Shown here: positions 1 to 11,375 of the stretch, piece after piece
Numbering within the stretch: position 1 is the stretch's first letter
How the letters are laid out: each line of letters begins with the position of its first letter
Source: Excoecaria cochinchinensis
Lineage: Eukaryota > Streptophyta > Magnoliopsida > Malpighiales > Euphorbiaceae
NCBI GenBank assembly: GCA_947683425.1
Contig: CANTUQ010000004.1
Location: 9,090,001-9,154,000 of the forward strand
Reading direction: 5' to 3'
Length of the DNA stretch: 64,000 nucleotides
The notes under the pieces: model-generated
Told to the model about the DNA's origin: nothing
What the model saw: only the letters and a program-made list of their open reading frames with translations
Database searches by the model: none
Translations under genes and position numbers: made by a program

Positions 1-177
1 ATCCACTATATCACGCTTCATACCAGACCACCAATAAAACTGTCTCAAGTCCCGATACATCTTCTCACTTCCCGGATGCATAGTAAAAACTGTACTATGC
101 GCCTCACTCATAAGCTGTCTCCTCAACTCCTCAGACTTTGGCACACACAAGCGATCTCTGAACATAAGCACCTCATC
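1..177 (-). pseudogene. Start of integrase region of element A (cut by window edge)
   Basis: The reading frame used by RT and RNase H continues through this stretch after an in-frame TAG at 178-180. It encodes the linker before integrase and the first integrase residues, ending near GMKRD, which matches the start of the integrase segment of element I/O at about 39501. The frame is open to the window edge. Only the N-terminal edge of the zinc-binding domain is visible, so no catalytic residues can be judged. Confidence 0.6.
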
Positions 178-2067
178 CTAAACTGAGAACTCTGACTGCT
201 TACCCGATCTGACCTCTTGCACAATCCGCTGAAGTCTCACATCATCCCTCTGAGCATCCACAATCCTCTGTCTCAAGGTGGGCTTCACACGCAACTGAGC
301 AAGCAACGCCCCATCTGGACCAAATCTCCATCTCAATTGTCTCAGGAACAAGGTTGAAACTGACTTTCGACTCAAAGCATCAGCGACTACATTGGCCTTA
401 CCAGGATGATAATCCACAATGCAGTCGTAGTCCTTAAACAACTCAAGCCAACGGCGCTGTCTCATGTTCAATTCTTTTTGTGTGAGGAAGTACTTCAAGC
501 TCTTGTGGTCCGAAAAGATCCTACACTTTTCCCCATACAGATAATGACGCCAAATCTTCAAGGCAAAGATCACAGCTGCTAACTCAAGATCATGCGTCAG
601 ATAGTTCTTCTCATGTGGCTTTAACTGACGAGAAGCATAAGCCACAACTTTACCTTCTTGCATCAAAACACATCCAAGGCCAATACCCGAAGCATCACTA
701 TAAATGACAAACTCTTTACTCGAGATGGGTTGAGTAAGAACAACTAGCAATTGCTTCAACTGATCAAAACAAGCCTGGCATCTATCTGACCACTCAAATC
801 TGACCCCTTTCCTCAACAATCTAGTCATCAGAGCGGCAATCACAGAAAAACCCTTAACAAACCGACGGTAGTAACCTGCCAAACCAAGGAAACTCCTCAC
901 TTCCTGAACATTTCTAGGCGCTTTCCAATCAACAATCGCCTCAATCTTGGCCGGATCAACCTGAATACCCCTAGCTGAAATAATGTGACCCAAGAATGAC
1001 ACTTCTCGAAGCCAGAAATCACACTTGCTAAGCTTGGCAAACAACTGGTGCTCTCTCAACATCTGCAAAACCAATCTGAGATGCTCCTCATGCTCACTCT
1101 CATCCTTGGAATACACCAAGATATTATCAATGAACACTACTACAAATCGATCTAAGTATGGCCTAAACACACGGTTCATCAAATCCATAAAAGCCGCCGG
1201 AGCATTGGTCAAACCAAACGGCATCACAAGAAACTCATAGTGGCCATACCTAGTCCGAAATGCAGTCTTAACTACATCTGCATCCTGAACTCGAAGCTGA
1301 TAGTACCCTGATCGAAGATCTATCTTGGAGAAAACACCTGCACCTCGAAGCTGATCAAACAAATCTTCAATCCTAGGCAACAGATACTTATTCTTCACTG
1401 TGACCTTATTGATCTGCCTGTAGTTGATACACATCCGCAGAGATCCATCTTTCTTCTTAACAAACAGAACTGGAGCTCCCCAAGGAGATATGCTAGGTCG
1501 AATAAACCACTTATCCAATAGCTCTTGTAGCTGAGTTTTAAGTTCCCTCAACTCTACAGGAGCCATCCGATAAGGTGCTCTCGAAATAGGAGTGGTACCC
1601 GGCATAATCTCAATGGACAACTCAACCTCTCTCTCAGGAGGCAAACCAGGCAACTCGCTCGGGAACACATCACTAAACTCCCGCACTACAGGAATATCCT
1701 CAATCTGAACTTGATCTCTCTTGGAATCCAACACAACTGCTAGAAAAGCCTCACAACCTTTTCTGATAAACCTCTTGGCTTGCATCGCAGAAATCACATT
1801 ATTCAAAGAACTAGCACCCAAACCCTTCATAAACACAGGAGACTGACATCCATCCCGAAGAACAACTATCTTCCTATGGCAATCAACTATAGCCCGATGC
1901 TTACCCAACCAGTCCATACCCAAAATCAAATCAAACTCTCTGAAAGGTAACTCAATCAAATCTGCTGGAAGCACAACTCCCTCAACCATCAAAGGACAAC
2001 TCCTAAAAACTCTACTCACACTGACACTATGCCCTAATGGACTGGTCACACAAATCTCATAATCTAA
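178..2067 (-). pseudogene. Protease C-part, reverse transcriptase and RNase H of element A
   Basis: The open stretch encodes about 623 residues. It starts inside the retropepsin fold (ILGMDWL near residue 43). It then has the RT fingers (WGAPVLFVKKKDG near 190) and palm (MPFGLTNAPAAF near 275). RNase H follows at about 445-565, with its four acidic positions visible in YSDAS, DLELAA, FSDHKSL and VADALS. The RT catalytic box reads FIDN near residue 309 (codon at 1123-1125), so the second catalytic aspartate is asparagine and the enzyme should be dead. The stretch lies in the same frame as gag and is bounded by TAG codons at 2068 and 178. It copies RNA to DNA in cytoplasmic particles in active relatives. 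Confidence 0.9.
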
Positions 2068-3405
2068 CTAATCAACCACATGCAACTTATCAACAATTTT
2101 ATCTGTGCACAAGTATGAGTGTGTGGAACCAGGGTCAATTAGAGCATACAATTCAGTGTCATGGAGTAGGAACTTACCAGCAATAACATCAGGCGCATCC
2201 TGCTCCTCTCTGGCTCTCACAGCATAAGCTCTAGTGGCAACCTGAGGAGGACGCTCAACAGTCTCAGAAGCAGCTCCATCTCTAGGCCGACCGCCTCGAC
2301 CTCTACCTCTACCTCTACCTCTAGCAGCCTGAGAAGCATTCGATCCAACTCTGCTAGCTCCTCCCTGAGGTCCTGAATCCTCACTCATCTGGGGACAACT
2401 AGCCACACGGTGCTCGGTGCTCCCACATCTAAAACATCCACCAGTGAGCCACCTACACTCACCCCGGTGAGCCTTGCTACAATTCGCACAAACAGGAATA
2501 ACATCAGACCTACCACCTCTGCCAGAACTAGATACTGCTGCAGAACCCTGTCTTCTACCTCTAGAAGCTGAACCAGCTGCTGGCTCATCTTGCGGGTTTC
2601 TAGATCTCTTACCCGAAGATGAAGAAGAACCACCTCTAGCTGAATTCCTTCGCTGAGCTCTCTCCCTAAGCAAAGATTTCGTCTTCTCTGCCCTCATGGC
2701 GGCCTCTGCAATCTGATAATAACTTATCCCAGGTATACACATCAAAGAAATGAAGGCAATCTTCAAAGACTCATTCAACCCGGCTTCAAAGTGCTTGCAT
2801 CTGAAATCATCTGTCATAACCCCACGCGGAGCATAGCGAGACAACCGGTTGAACTCTTTCTCATAATCCGAAACTGACAAAGACCTCTACCTCAAATCCA
2901 GAAACTGTGCCCATCTTGCATCCCTATAAGCTTGAGTCACAAACTTCCTAGTGAACTCCTCACTGAAGAAATCCCATGAAACCGGATCAGGCATCTGAGG
3001 TTGCCTACTAACCAATTCCCACCATTCATAAGCTGACCCCTGAAGCAATGCCACAGCACACTCTGCTTGCTGATCGGGAGGACACCTGACTTCTTTTAAA
3101 GCTCTCTTTACCTTATCAAGCCACTTCTCTGCTAACTCAGGCTCATCTAGCCCAGTCCCATAAAAATCCTCAACACCAGCTCTTCTCAAACTCTAAATAG
3201 GGGCTCTAGGAGCAGTCACTCTCTCCAAAACCCTAGCCATGTCCTGATGCAATCTGAACATAGCCTCAAAAGGCATGGCTGCGGCCTCGGGCTGGACCCT
3301 AGCATGCTGAGCTGACACAGTAACAGAAACAGACTGATCTACAGCTAGAGGATTCACACTCTCGGCGGACTCCTCAAGCGCACCATGAGCAGAATCAGAA
3401 GCCAT
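2068..3405 (-). pseudogene. gag and start of protease of element A, with in-frame TAG stops
   Basis: One frame runs from the ATG at 3405 and is interrupted only by TAG codons at 3193 and 2887, then by another at 2068. The N-terminal part is Ala/Glu-rich. The middle is the gag core (LLQGSAYEWW, FTRKFVTQAYRDARW, SVSDYEKEFNRLSRY). A basic Ser/Arg/Gly linker follows, and then zinc knuckles with CANCSKAHRGECRW and CFRCGSTEHRVASC. The C-terminal end holds the aspartic protease motif ALIDPGSTHSYL. Gag forms the particle shell and binds RNA. The start was chosen because the ATG lies just inside the primer site, as in the other copies here (63937, 43425). Confidence 0.9.
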
Positions 3406-3516
3406 CTAAACAAACACGAAACACCCGCATCAGCCAACACAGATCTAGACACATACTCATCTACACACTTCAACACATCAACAAAGCAAACAACACCCAG
3501 AAACGCCTAAACCTAT

Positions 3517-3528
3517 GCTCTGATACCA
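3517..3528 (-). other. Primer-binding site of element A (initiator Met tRNA)
   Basis: On the minus strand this reads TGGTATCAGAGC, the standard plant primer site complementary to the 3' end of initiator methionine tRNA. It lies 5 bases inside the LTR end at 3534. Confidence 0.9.
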
Positions 3529-3933
3529 AAAACTGTAACACCCCCTACCCATACATAAGCAACCCCATCCGATAAGGAGTGAGACACCGTATGAGTAAAG
3601 GTGTCACCAAACAGATACAAAGCAAATCATACATTTATTCATAACATACATACTGAAATACAGGATAATTAAAAACTTTAAAAGGAAAAGAAAGCAATAG
3701 CTGATCATACATTAATATAACAAAACCATTACAATAATGTTCTGATCAGCTAGCTGAAACAAAAGATGTTACATCACTAAAATATAAGTACAAAAGCGGA
3801 AGCTGAAACAAAACTGATACAAGAGAGTTCTTTACAAAAAGAATCATCAAAGATTACAAAACTGAGCCCTGCACTAAACCTTCTGTGTTGGCTTGACGGC
3901 GGTGACTCTCTCAAAGCAAAAGCTCCTTCCGCA

Positions 3934-4016
3934 CCTGCATGGGTAAAAACACCGTGCTAAGCGATAAACGCTTAGTGGGGAAACACACATAAAATATGAA
4001 CGGCCATTCACAATGG
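3934..4016 (-). other. Conserved LTR hairpins, element A copy
   Basis: The segment holds CTAAGCG/CGCTTAG arms with a 5-base loop (3957-3975) and the CCATTCACAATGG hairpin (4004-4016). The neighbouring CACGG/CCGTG hairpin is eroded in this copy (one arm reads CATGG). Confidence 0.6.
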
Positions 4017-4369
4017 TCGCCAAGGCATAACACATTCATAATGGCAAAATGCAATAGCTCGTAACATAATTCATAAGAACATGCTCACAATTTAAAGCCA
4101 TACATTCTGTATCTCAATTCATATCCATTTCCAGATTAGTTGAACATACATTTCAGCAATATACTCATACAGATATCACATGTATATAGTCATAAAAGTA
4201 GGGTAAACCAATCGAACACCAAAAGAACACCTGCTGACTCTGGGTAGTGGATAACGAGTGTACAGACAATACTTTACGGGTACGAGCCAATTACAGACAG
4301 TACCTTACGGGTACGAATCGAGAAAACCATTTTACTTTTAACTTTTACAAATCATTTTCAAAAGGGACC

Positions 4370-4470
4370 TTAAACAAGATAAAGGGTTCGCGAGGAACCA
4401 AACGGGGACCTGATCGGGGTCCAAACGAAACAAAGGGCTGCAGCTAAAGGACTCTATTAGGCATGCCTAA
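4370..4470 (-). other. Conserved palindrome cluster in LTR A
   Basis: Three self-complementary words lie in a row: GGTTCGCGAGGAACC, GGACC-N7-GGTCC and TTAGGCATGCCTAA (4457-4470). A fourth, GGATCTT/AAGATCC in other LTRs, is damaged here. The same order appears in LTRs B, C, F and H. Confidence 0.6.
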
Positions 4471-5081
4471 CTATCCACTTACTTGACTCTAGCAAGTTAT
4501 GCGTCATTCAAACCATATTCCCAAAGATAACATAAAATTCATCAGAAGAATCATGGTATCACTCATATCAAAGCATATAAAAATATAATATGCATGATAC
4601 AGCAGTATTGTAACACCCCCATAGCCGTCCCCGTTGGAAGGATGCTGACGGACGCGCTACACGACGCTCGCATATACAGATATACACATGCACAATGCGG
4701 AAGCATACATTCATACATAACATACATACGGAAATACGGGTGAATTAAAAACTTACCTTGACTTACCTTGCGGTACAGACTGAACATGCAATAACTCACG
4801 CACATGCAGGCACTAAGCAAAAGCATACACAGAAGCATACATATCACCATTCAACGGAAGCATAATCGAAATAATAAAACAAAGGAAAACTAAACATAAA
4901 AACATACTAACTATTACATTCCCAAAAGAAAACTCAAGATCAAAACATAATTAATTACATATACAATACTACTGAATTACAAAAGCTGAAATACAGAAGC
5001 TGAACAAAATACAGAACTTCTAACTCCTACGTGGCCAACCTTGCAGAAGCGCGACTCGAACAGAACCAAACCTGCCACCTG

Positions 5082-5160
5082 CACGGAAAGGAAATCCGTG
5101 CTAAGCGATAAACGCTTAGTGGGGAGAACACACCAGAATATGGACGGCCATTCACAATGG
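5082..5160 (-). other. Conserved LTR hairpins, solo LTR B copy
   Basis: Three hairpins are visible: CACGGA with TCCGTG (5082-5100), CTAAGCG with CGCTTAG (5101-5119) and CCATTCACAATGG (5148-5160). All arms pair perfectly. Confidence 0.65.
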
Positions 5161-6284
5161 TCGCCGAAGCATAACACAATCAAATGACAAATGCGGATAT
5201 TCATAACAAATATGATCATGTTGGCATAGTAAGGCATTCATTCGATAACTCACAATCAAACCATAAACTCATGTCCAGGATAGACCAAAACAGACATAAT
5301 ACAATACACGTTACAAGCATCATCATGCTGAACTACATACTATATCACATGCATAAACCTACATGGGTAACAAGTATCAACATCTTACCGTGCGGAGTCA
5401 CATGAGCTTTACACATGCAATTGACATAACTAAGCACCCATGCATGAACCGACAAGCCGTTCATCATGCTAAGAATGCTAGCTAAACAACATACTTTGAC
5501 ATACTAAACACCCACACTAGTCAAAAATCCAAGGTACAACATTTATAATATCACAATACCGCTGCGCAACTCTAATATATTAAGTATCATGCAAAAACAC
5601 TATGATAGCGGAGACTGAAAGCATAACCACATAACATTACATTCATATCATCATCATGCAGAAAGTACAGTTAATCATTACATACTTACCATCACAACTG
5701 CTTCGGTTCATATGCTAATATACATAACAAAACTATGCTTAAGTCATATACTTAAATACATCAATCGAATCATTTCAAAGCATTCAGAAACTTATAACAA
5801 ATCACATGACCAGTACGGATAATCATGTTAGATATAAAAATCATGCTTACTTAATACAGACATACCTTCTGAAGCCCTTAGTCACATTCATATACATATA
5901 AACTGATTTCTGAAATCCTTATCATAATCAATCGGATATCACAATTTGATAGCTATTTCAAAGTAACGAGTACAATATGCAAAGGCTAAAACATAATCCA
6001 TATAAACATGCTCATATAATAAAGCCATACAATCAGTATTTCCTAATCATATTCATTCAGAAATAATCCGATATACATTACATCGATATACTCATTCAGA
6101 TAATCCATTTATAGCCAAATCAGATCAGAGCAGTTCAAATAAACATTCAAAGAACACCTGCTGACTCTAGGTAGTGGATAACGAGTGTACAGACAGTACT
6201 TTCTGGGTACGAGCCGATTACAGACAGTACGTTACGGGTACGAATCGATTAAACCATTATACTTTAACTTTCACAGATATTTTC

Positions 6285-6405
6285 AAAAGGGACCTTAAAC
6301 AAGATCCAATACAGAAAAGGGTTCGCGAGGAACCAAACGGGGACCTGATCGGGGTCCAAACAGAACTATGGGCTGCAGCTAACAGACTCTATTAGGCATG
6401 CCTAA
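6285..6405 (-). other. Conserved palindrome cluster in solo LTR B
   Basis: The cluster contains a damaged GGACCTT/AAGATCC, then GGTTCGCGAGGAACC, GGACC-N7-GGTCC and TTAGGCATGCCTAA (6392-6405). It sits next to paired TACGGGTACGAA-type boxes around 6200-6245. Confidence 0.6.
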
Positions 6406-7414
6406 CTATCCACTAAACTGACTCTCGCAGGTCATGCATAAAACAATTCACGCTTCGAATCGCATAACGCATAAATATATATACATCATGCATAAACTAG
6501 AGAATGATAGACATATAAATATGCTCATAAAGTTGGTCATATCTCATACAATTCCCATTGCAAAACATAATACAGTCAATATACTTTAGCATTTAACAAT
6601 GTTCTAAAGCATGTCAAGAATCAGGTATAGAAACACTACCATACCAATGATTATCAAAACATAATCCTAAACATGCGTTTAGGTGAGGATAACTAAGTAT
6701 AAATCATGCATAATCCAAATTACATTTAACATAACACAATGAGTTCCAAGGCTAAAGCATAACAATGCATTCAGACATTAACCATATTATTCAAATAAAT
6801 ATAGCATAGCATAATATCAATCATACCTCATACAAGTCATATTCTGGAACATGCGAAAATTCCATCAATCATATTTTAGCAATACTCATAATACTAAAGC
6901 ATGTCAGGAACACATGTGGAATCATATTATGCCAATGACCAAAGACGCATCATCTTAATCGGGGAAAGTTACAACATAATCTTAAGCATGGCAAATTATT
7001 CCTAAAGAAGAAATAGACTAAAGATATGCTTAACATAATTTTCATTAAGACAAAACATGTTTGGAACTAAACAGTCAGAAAGTTAACCTTCATAAATCCT
7101 TCGCATTCGAAATATGACATGCAATAAAGATCACAACAATAGGCATATCTCAATCCAAACCATACAGTTAAAATCCCACAGTCATTTAACAGGATCACTG
7201 TAATCCAAAACTTATTCCAAAATACCACATATAACTTATCATAGATAACATATTATAAATACCAAATAAATTGGGATAATCAATCATATCAGCAAGGTAA
7301 TATAGCACACAGTAAAGGAAAATACCAATAAAAAGCGTTTGGAAATCATTTTATAAAAACTGGTCGCTTAGGGAAAGAAGAACAGAAGCAAAACAGAAGA
7401 ATCGGGAGACCTGA

Positions 7415-7517
7415 GCAACCTTCATGTCATGTGAAGGTTGCTCACGTCGCGTGAGCATAGCTCATGCCTCGTGAGCATGGCTCACGTCACGTGAGCATAG
7501 CTCACGTCGCGTGAGCC
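7415..7517 (-). repeat. Five-hairpin array in solo LTR B
   Basis: Five near-perfect palindromes follow each other with spacers of only a few bases. The first has 9-bp arms (CAACCTTCA and TGAAGGTTG). The next four have 7-bp arms, GCTCACG or GCTCATG with CGTGAGC, around 3-base centres; one contains the G-box core CACGTG. The stretch is CpG-rich in an AT-rich LTR. Confidence 0.8.
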
Positions 7518-8739
7518 GCTTCCTTCTTCTTCCCCGCTATCGCAAAACTGCAGATTTCCCATCGTTTTCCCAGAAATTCTTTCTAAAACCACTCAGAATT
7601 CATTCAATCATGCATAAACTCTTACCTTATCACTCAGATGCATAACCCAACATACTCGAGATCAAACTAAACTCAGCATTCCAGAAATTAATCAAACATT
7701 CAAAATCAAACATAACCACATTTAATCCATTCAAGAACATAAACCCTAAAACTTACAGTAAGTTCAAAACACATACTCAATAACTTCCATTCAATCCTAT
7801 ACATGCATTATTAACACATCTAATCACATAATCATGCATATACACATTTCAAAACATAAAAAATTCCAGAAATTAGATAATGCAAACACATTTACAAGCC
7901 TAGTGAGAAATAGGGCAGAGACATGCTGAAATTGAAGAACACAGAAGCTTCCAAACATTTCATGCACTCAAAACACTCCCAAACCTGGAAATGACAATCC
8001 AAAATCACGCTTCAAGATCAAACCTCAATCCTTTCCTTGCCTTTACTTTGCTTCTTCATGCAATCGAAAGCTTGCACAACAAAACCCACAATTCCTTAGT
8101 TCAAACCCTAATTGAAGATAAAACCAGTAGATGAAAAAGAAGAAGAAGAAACACAACACGTTGAACACCTTAAACCAACTTACCACTTCAAAGCAGCCTC
8201 ACCTCAAGCCAAACACAACTCAAGCCAAATGAGAAAGAAAGGAGAAGCAAAGAAAGGAGAAGAGAAGAAGAAGGGAGGGCGTGAGAGGAGGGGACGAACG
8301 GGAATACAATATGTGTTCCCTCTCTCTTCCTCTTTCCTTTCTTCTTTTTCTTCTTTCAATGCCCACCTAACAAGCCACTTGGCAACATCCAATTGGACCA
8401 CAAAATCCACTCAAACTTTCCAACCATGGTACCATACTTGAGTCATACCCAAACATTTCTAATAACCCACTTATATCCTATCTCCATACACCACAAGCAC
8501 ACACTAACACTTCTCTTCTTAACATACTTAACTAATTAATTGCCATTAAGTCCTTATTATCCAAATTCTCATGCACAAATTACTGAAATACCCTTCCGAT
8601 CCCGACTTAGCATGCACAATCCGACCAGGGCTATTTTGGGGTGTGACAAGTATAAATCCATTCGGAAAAATTACGGAATTCATTGTTGAGTTAAAACTGA
8701 AAAATTTCAGAAAATAAGCCGAACGGGGTGACCGACGAG

Positions 8740-9160
8740 GTTGGCTGGTCACGAGTCGTGACTGGCATGACAACTCGTGACTGGCCTCCTCATAAGGCTG
8801 GTCACGCTTCCACTCATGCCGGTCACGAGTCATGACTGGGTGTCACGTCTCGCGACTGGCTCTCTGCTGCTGGTCACGTAACGTGACTTGCCCCTTTCCT
8901 CTCGCTGGTCACGAGTCGTGACTGGCTTCCTTCTTTCGGCTGGTCACGGGTCGTGACTGGGGATCACTACCCGTGACCGCCTACACTGGCCGGTCACGAG
9001 TCGTGACTGGGAGTCACGTCTCGTGACTGGCTTCCTTGGCAGGTCACGAGTTGTGACAGGCAGTCATAACTCGTGACTGGCTTCATTCTGGCAGGTCACG
9101 AGTCGTGACTGGAAGTCACGTCTCATGACTTGCCTCTCTTCTTAGCTAGTCACGCGACAC
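8740..9160 (-). repeat. GTCACGA-type palindrome array in LTR A
   Basis: About a dozen copies or variants of GTCACGAGTCGTGAC and GTCACGTCTCGTGAC are spaced at roughly 30-50 bases and separated by pyrimidine-rich linkers such as TGGCTTCCTT. Each unit can fold on itself with 7-bp arms. The array is in the same relative place as the array of solo LTR B but with a different sequence. Confidence 0.8.
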
Positions 9161-10091
9161 ACACAGCAAACGGGAATTTTCTACAGTAACCCGATTTTCC
9201 AGAATTTCCCAGAACACAGAATCAACTCCAAACTTGAATCAAAATCACACAAATCAGTTCTTACCTTCCAGAAAATCATTCAAGCATCAAAATGACATAT
9301 AATCAACTTAATTCAACACTCATTACAACTAAAATCATGCATAACCACATACAAGAACATAAACCCTAGAAATTTACAGTAAGTTCAATTCAACCACAAT
9401 TCACAAATATAATTCCCAAACCTGAGATTCTAAACTTCAATCACTTAGCTCCACTAGGTCCAGCAATCTCCTTGCCCTTAGGATCGCGAGGGAGATCAAC
9501 TAACAACACAACAAAGAACATACAACCATGTAAACCCTAAGTTAATTCTAAACCCAAGGAAGAAGAAGAACAAATGAAAAACAAGATGAGGACTGCAACT
9601 ACTTACCAAAGAAGATGCAAAGAGATGATTAACTCCACCAATACAAGCTTGAATCCAACCCACAATTCTTAGAATGAAGAAAATGAAGAAGAAGAAAACG
9701 TGAATCTGCTATCTTCCCTTCTTACTTTCCTTCTTCTTTTTCTTTTCTTTGCCCTAAGCATGTGTCCATTTCCTATTGGTGAAGCTAACCACTCACACCA
9801 AACTAACATGCACTACACACACCTAATGCATCCCCAATTAAATACACCCTACAGTGGTATGAACACACACACACAAGCATATCCCCACTTAAAACACCAT
9901 AAAATGATATGCTCAAGTGCACACAACTATTACCCAATTAATTCACACCCTAAAGCCATATATGCACCCACATACTAACAAAACCCAAAAAATGCATTTT
10001 TACCAAAATACCCTTATGATATGCCGAACACATGCACATGCATGTTCACACAGACAGGCTCATTCTACTAGGGGGCAAACGGGGTGTGACA

Positions 10092-10222
10092 ATTTTTCCA
10101 TTTTTCACTCTAAAGTGCAAATTTAAATAAGAAATCACCACTTTCAACCTTTTTGCCTGTGACAAGGCATCTTATCATCATTGGGTGACTCTGATCTGGG
10201 CTGTCTCAGGACCCGGTGTCTA
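10092..10222 (-). repeat. Remnant of Tat-type LTR 5' end, minus strand
   Basis: Read on the minus strand this matches the first ~130 bases of the Tat LTR at 13104 (start GACACCGGGTCC, then CCCAATGATGAT and GGCAAAAAGGTTG). Element A is inserted into it at 10091/10092. It lies in the opposite direction to the intact copy. Confidence 0.7.
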
Positions 10223-11375
10223 TAATTATGTTAAACTTTTTTATGCATGTTAAATTGTTAATTCGTTAAGTTGCATATTTTTATTATGTCATTTAACTAA
10301 TTTGTCACACATGATACATTTTTATTTGCTTTATCTTTATTTCTTTTATATTATATGTTTAAATTCATTTTTTTATTACTAACATTACTTTTATTTGTTT
10401 GTTTTATTTCAATAATTATTTTTATGTGTGAGCCTTTTCAATGCCAAGTGGGAGCCCATGGAAGTTTGAAGACACCATTTTTATGGGATGTATTTTTTTA
10501 GCATTTTTAGCATTATTTTGCTTTTATTTTATTTTATTATTTTATTATATAATTTTTAATAAATTTATTTTTATGCACGTTAATTAAAAAAATCACAAAA
10601 ATATTTCTATTTAATTAATTTGATTTTTTTTTTCTAAATAAAAAGGGGACCAATGTCCTAGCTTTTTCATCTAAAATAAATTGTCACTTTAAAATTATTT
10701 TCTTTAATTATGCATGAGAGGACCAATGTCTTTGTCTTTAATAAATAGCCCGATTTATATATGAATTGTATTTTATTTACCAATGGGTGTTGTATTCCGC
10801 CCCTAGTTTTGTTGTAATTTATTTTCATGCGCTTTTATTTACTTTATCTACCACTTTCTTTATGTAATTGACATGCGCTTTAATTAAATTGCATTAAAAT
10901 TGAATGAGAAAAGAGATGAAACAATAAATTCAAAACTCAATCATAAACTTAACCAAGGTATGAATAAATGAGAAGTCCCGAACCATCTCTGGTCTTTGGG
11001 CTCAACGAGGAGAGAGGACCATTTCAATGTTCCATTGGAATGAGACTTCCAATACACCTCTTATGTCTCGTAAAAAGACTTTAACTTGCATAGTCCTAGG
11101 CTCCACGAGGCGAGAGGGCCATCCTAATGTTCTATTAGGATGGGGCCTCCAAGACCCCTCTGGCTTGCCCAAAATGGACATAGCAGTGCCGTCTTAGGAT
11201 TACTGAGGCTAAACGACCTTTCCCAATGTTTTATTGGGTGACGATTCCAAGAAACCTCCTTGTTGTCCAAAATGGACGCACTTGTAATTTCTTACAAGTT
11301 TTATGAAGCTCTCTCGATCGCCCTAAAGGCGGGCGGTCGAGGCCTCGCGGGGTTTAGCGCGCGTCACACTTGTGT
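10223..11375 (+). repeat. Remnant of Tat-type LTR 3' half
   Basis: The stretch matches the 3' half of LTR E (18150-19475). Both have runs of ATTT-rich sequence, the GGACCAATGT boxes, TTAACCAAGG, and repeated hinge phrases such as CCAATGTT followed by TGGCGATTCC-like words. It ends near GCGCGCGTCACA, comparable to the LTR E end. No open reading frame of note is present. Confidence 0.65.

Larger units (their letters stand above)
4609..8648 (-). repeat. Solo LTR B (Tekay-type) nested in LTR A
   Basis: The 4.04-kb LTR starts TGTAACACCCCC and ends GGGTGTGACA on the plus strand. It is flanked on both sides by AGTAT (4604-4608 and 8649-8653), an exact 5-bp target duplication. There is no internal domain, so the element was reduced to a solo LTR by recombination between its two LTRs. 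It carries the hairpin modules at 5082-5160, the palindrome cluster at 6285-6405 and a five-hairpin array at 7415-7517. The minus orientation follows from the order of these modules. Long AT-rich stretches from 6410 to 7400 and 7600 to 8600 hold no gene I can recognise. Confidence 0.92.
1..10091 (-). mobile_element. Ty3/gypsy chromovirus (Tekay-like) element A, 5' part
   Basis: This is a minus-strand LTR retrotransposon cut by the left window edge. Reading leftward it shows a 5' LTR (10091 to 3534), an initiator-Met primer site, gag, protease, reverse transcriptase, RNase H and the first codons of integrase. The integrase body, chromodomain and 3' LTR would lie left of base 1. The 5' LTR was split by solo LTR B. 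The base after the LTR starts ATTTT, the expected target duplication, but its partner is outside the window. Assignment to the Tekay clade rests on the gag/RT resemblance to element I/O, which has a visible chromodomain. Confidence 0.9.
3534..10091 (-). repeat. 5' LTR of element A, split by solo LTR B
   Basis: On the plus strand the LTR runs from TGTAACACCCC at 3534 to GGGGTGTGACA ending at 10091. Removing solo LTR B and one target copy (4609-8653) leaves about 2.5 kb. It carries the same ordered modules as the other Tekay-type LTRs here. From the primer-site side these are the CTAAGCG hairpin (3957), the CCATT hairpin (4004), paired TACGGGTACGAA boxes (4270-4320), the palindrome cluster (4370-4470) and the GTCACGA palindrome array (8740-9160). 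Confidence 0.85.

Noticed and set aside
3517..3528. Initiator Met tRNA-like words as tRNA genes
   Set aside because: Only the 12-base primer complement is present, without a cloverleaf.
4977..5405. Short open frames around the CTAAGCG hairpin of solo LTR B
   Set aside because: Similar short frames occur at the same place in other LTRs (17627, 36303, 52257) but differ in frame and sequence, so they are chance frames over conserved nucleotides.
7415..7517. Hairpin array as a MITE or foldback transposon
   Set aside because: Each palindrome is only 17-25 bases and there is no target duplication around the array.
8112..8441. Lys/Glu-rich open frame in solo LTR B
   Set aside because: It comes from a purine-rich stretch that recurs at the same LTR place in A, C, D, F and H with different frames.
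8740..9160. Repeat-spacer look of the palindrome arrays as a CRISPR array
   Set aside because: Units vary, spacers are short and similar, there are no cas genes, and this is plant LTR DNA.
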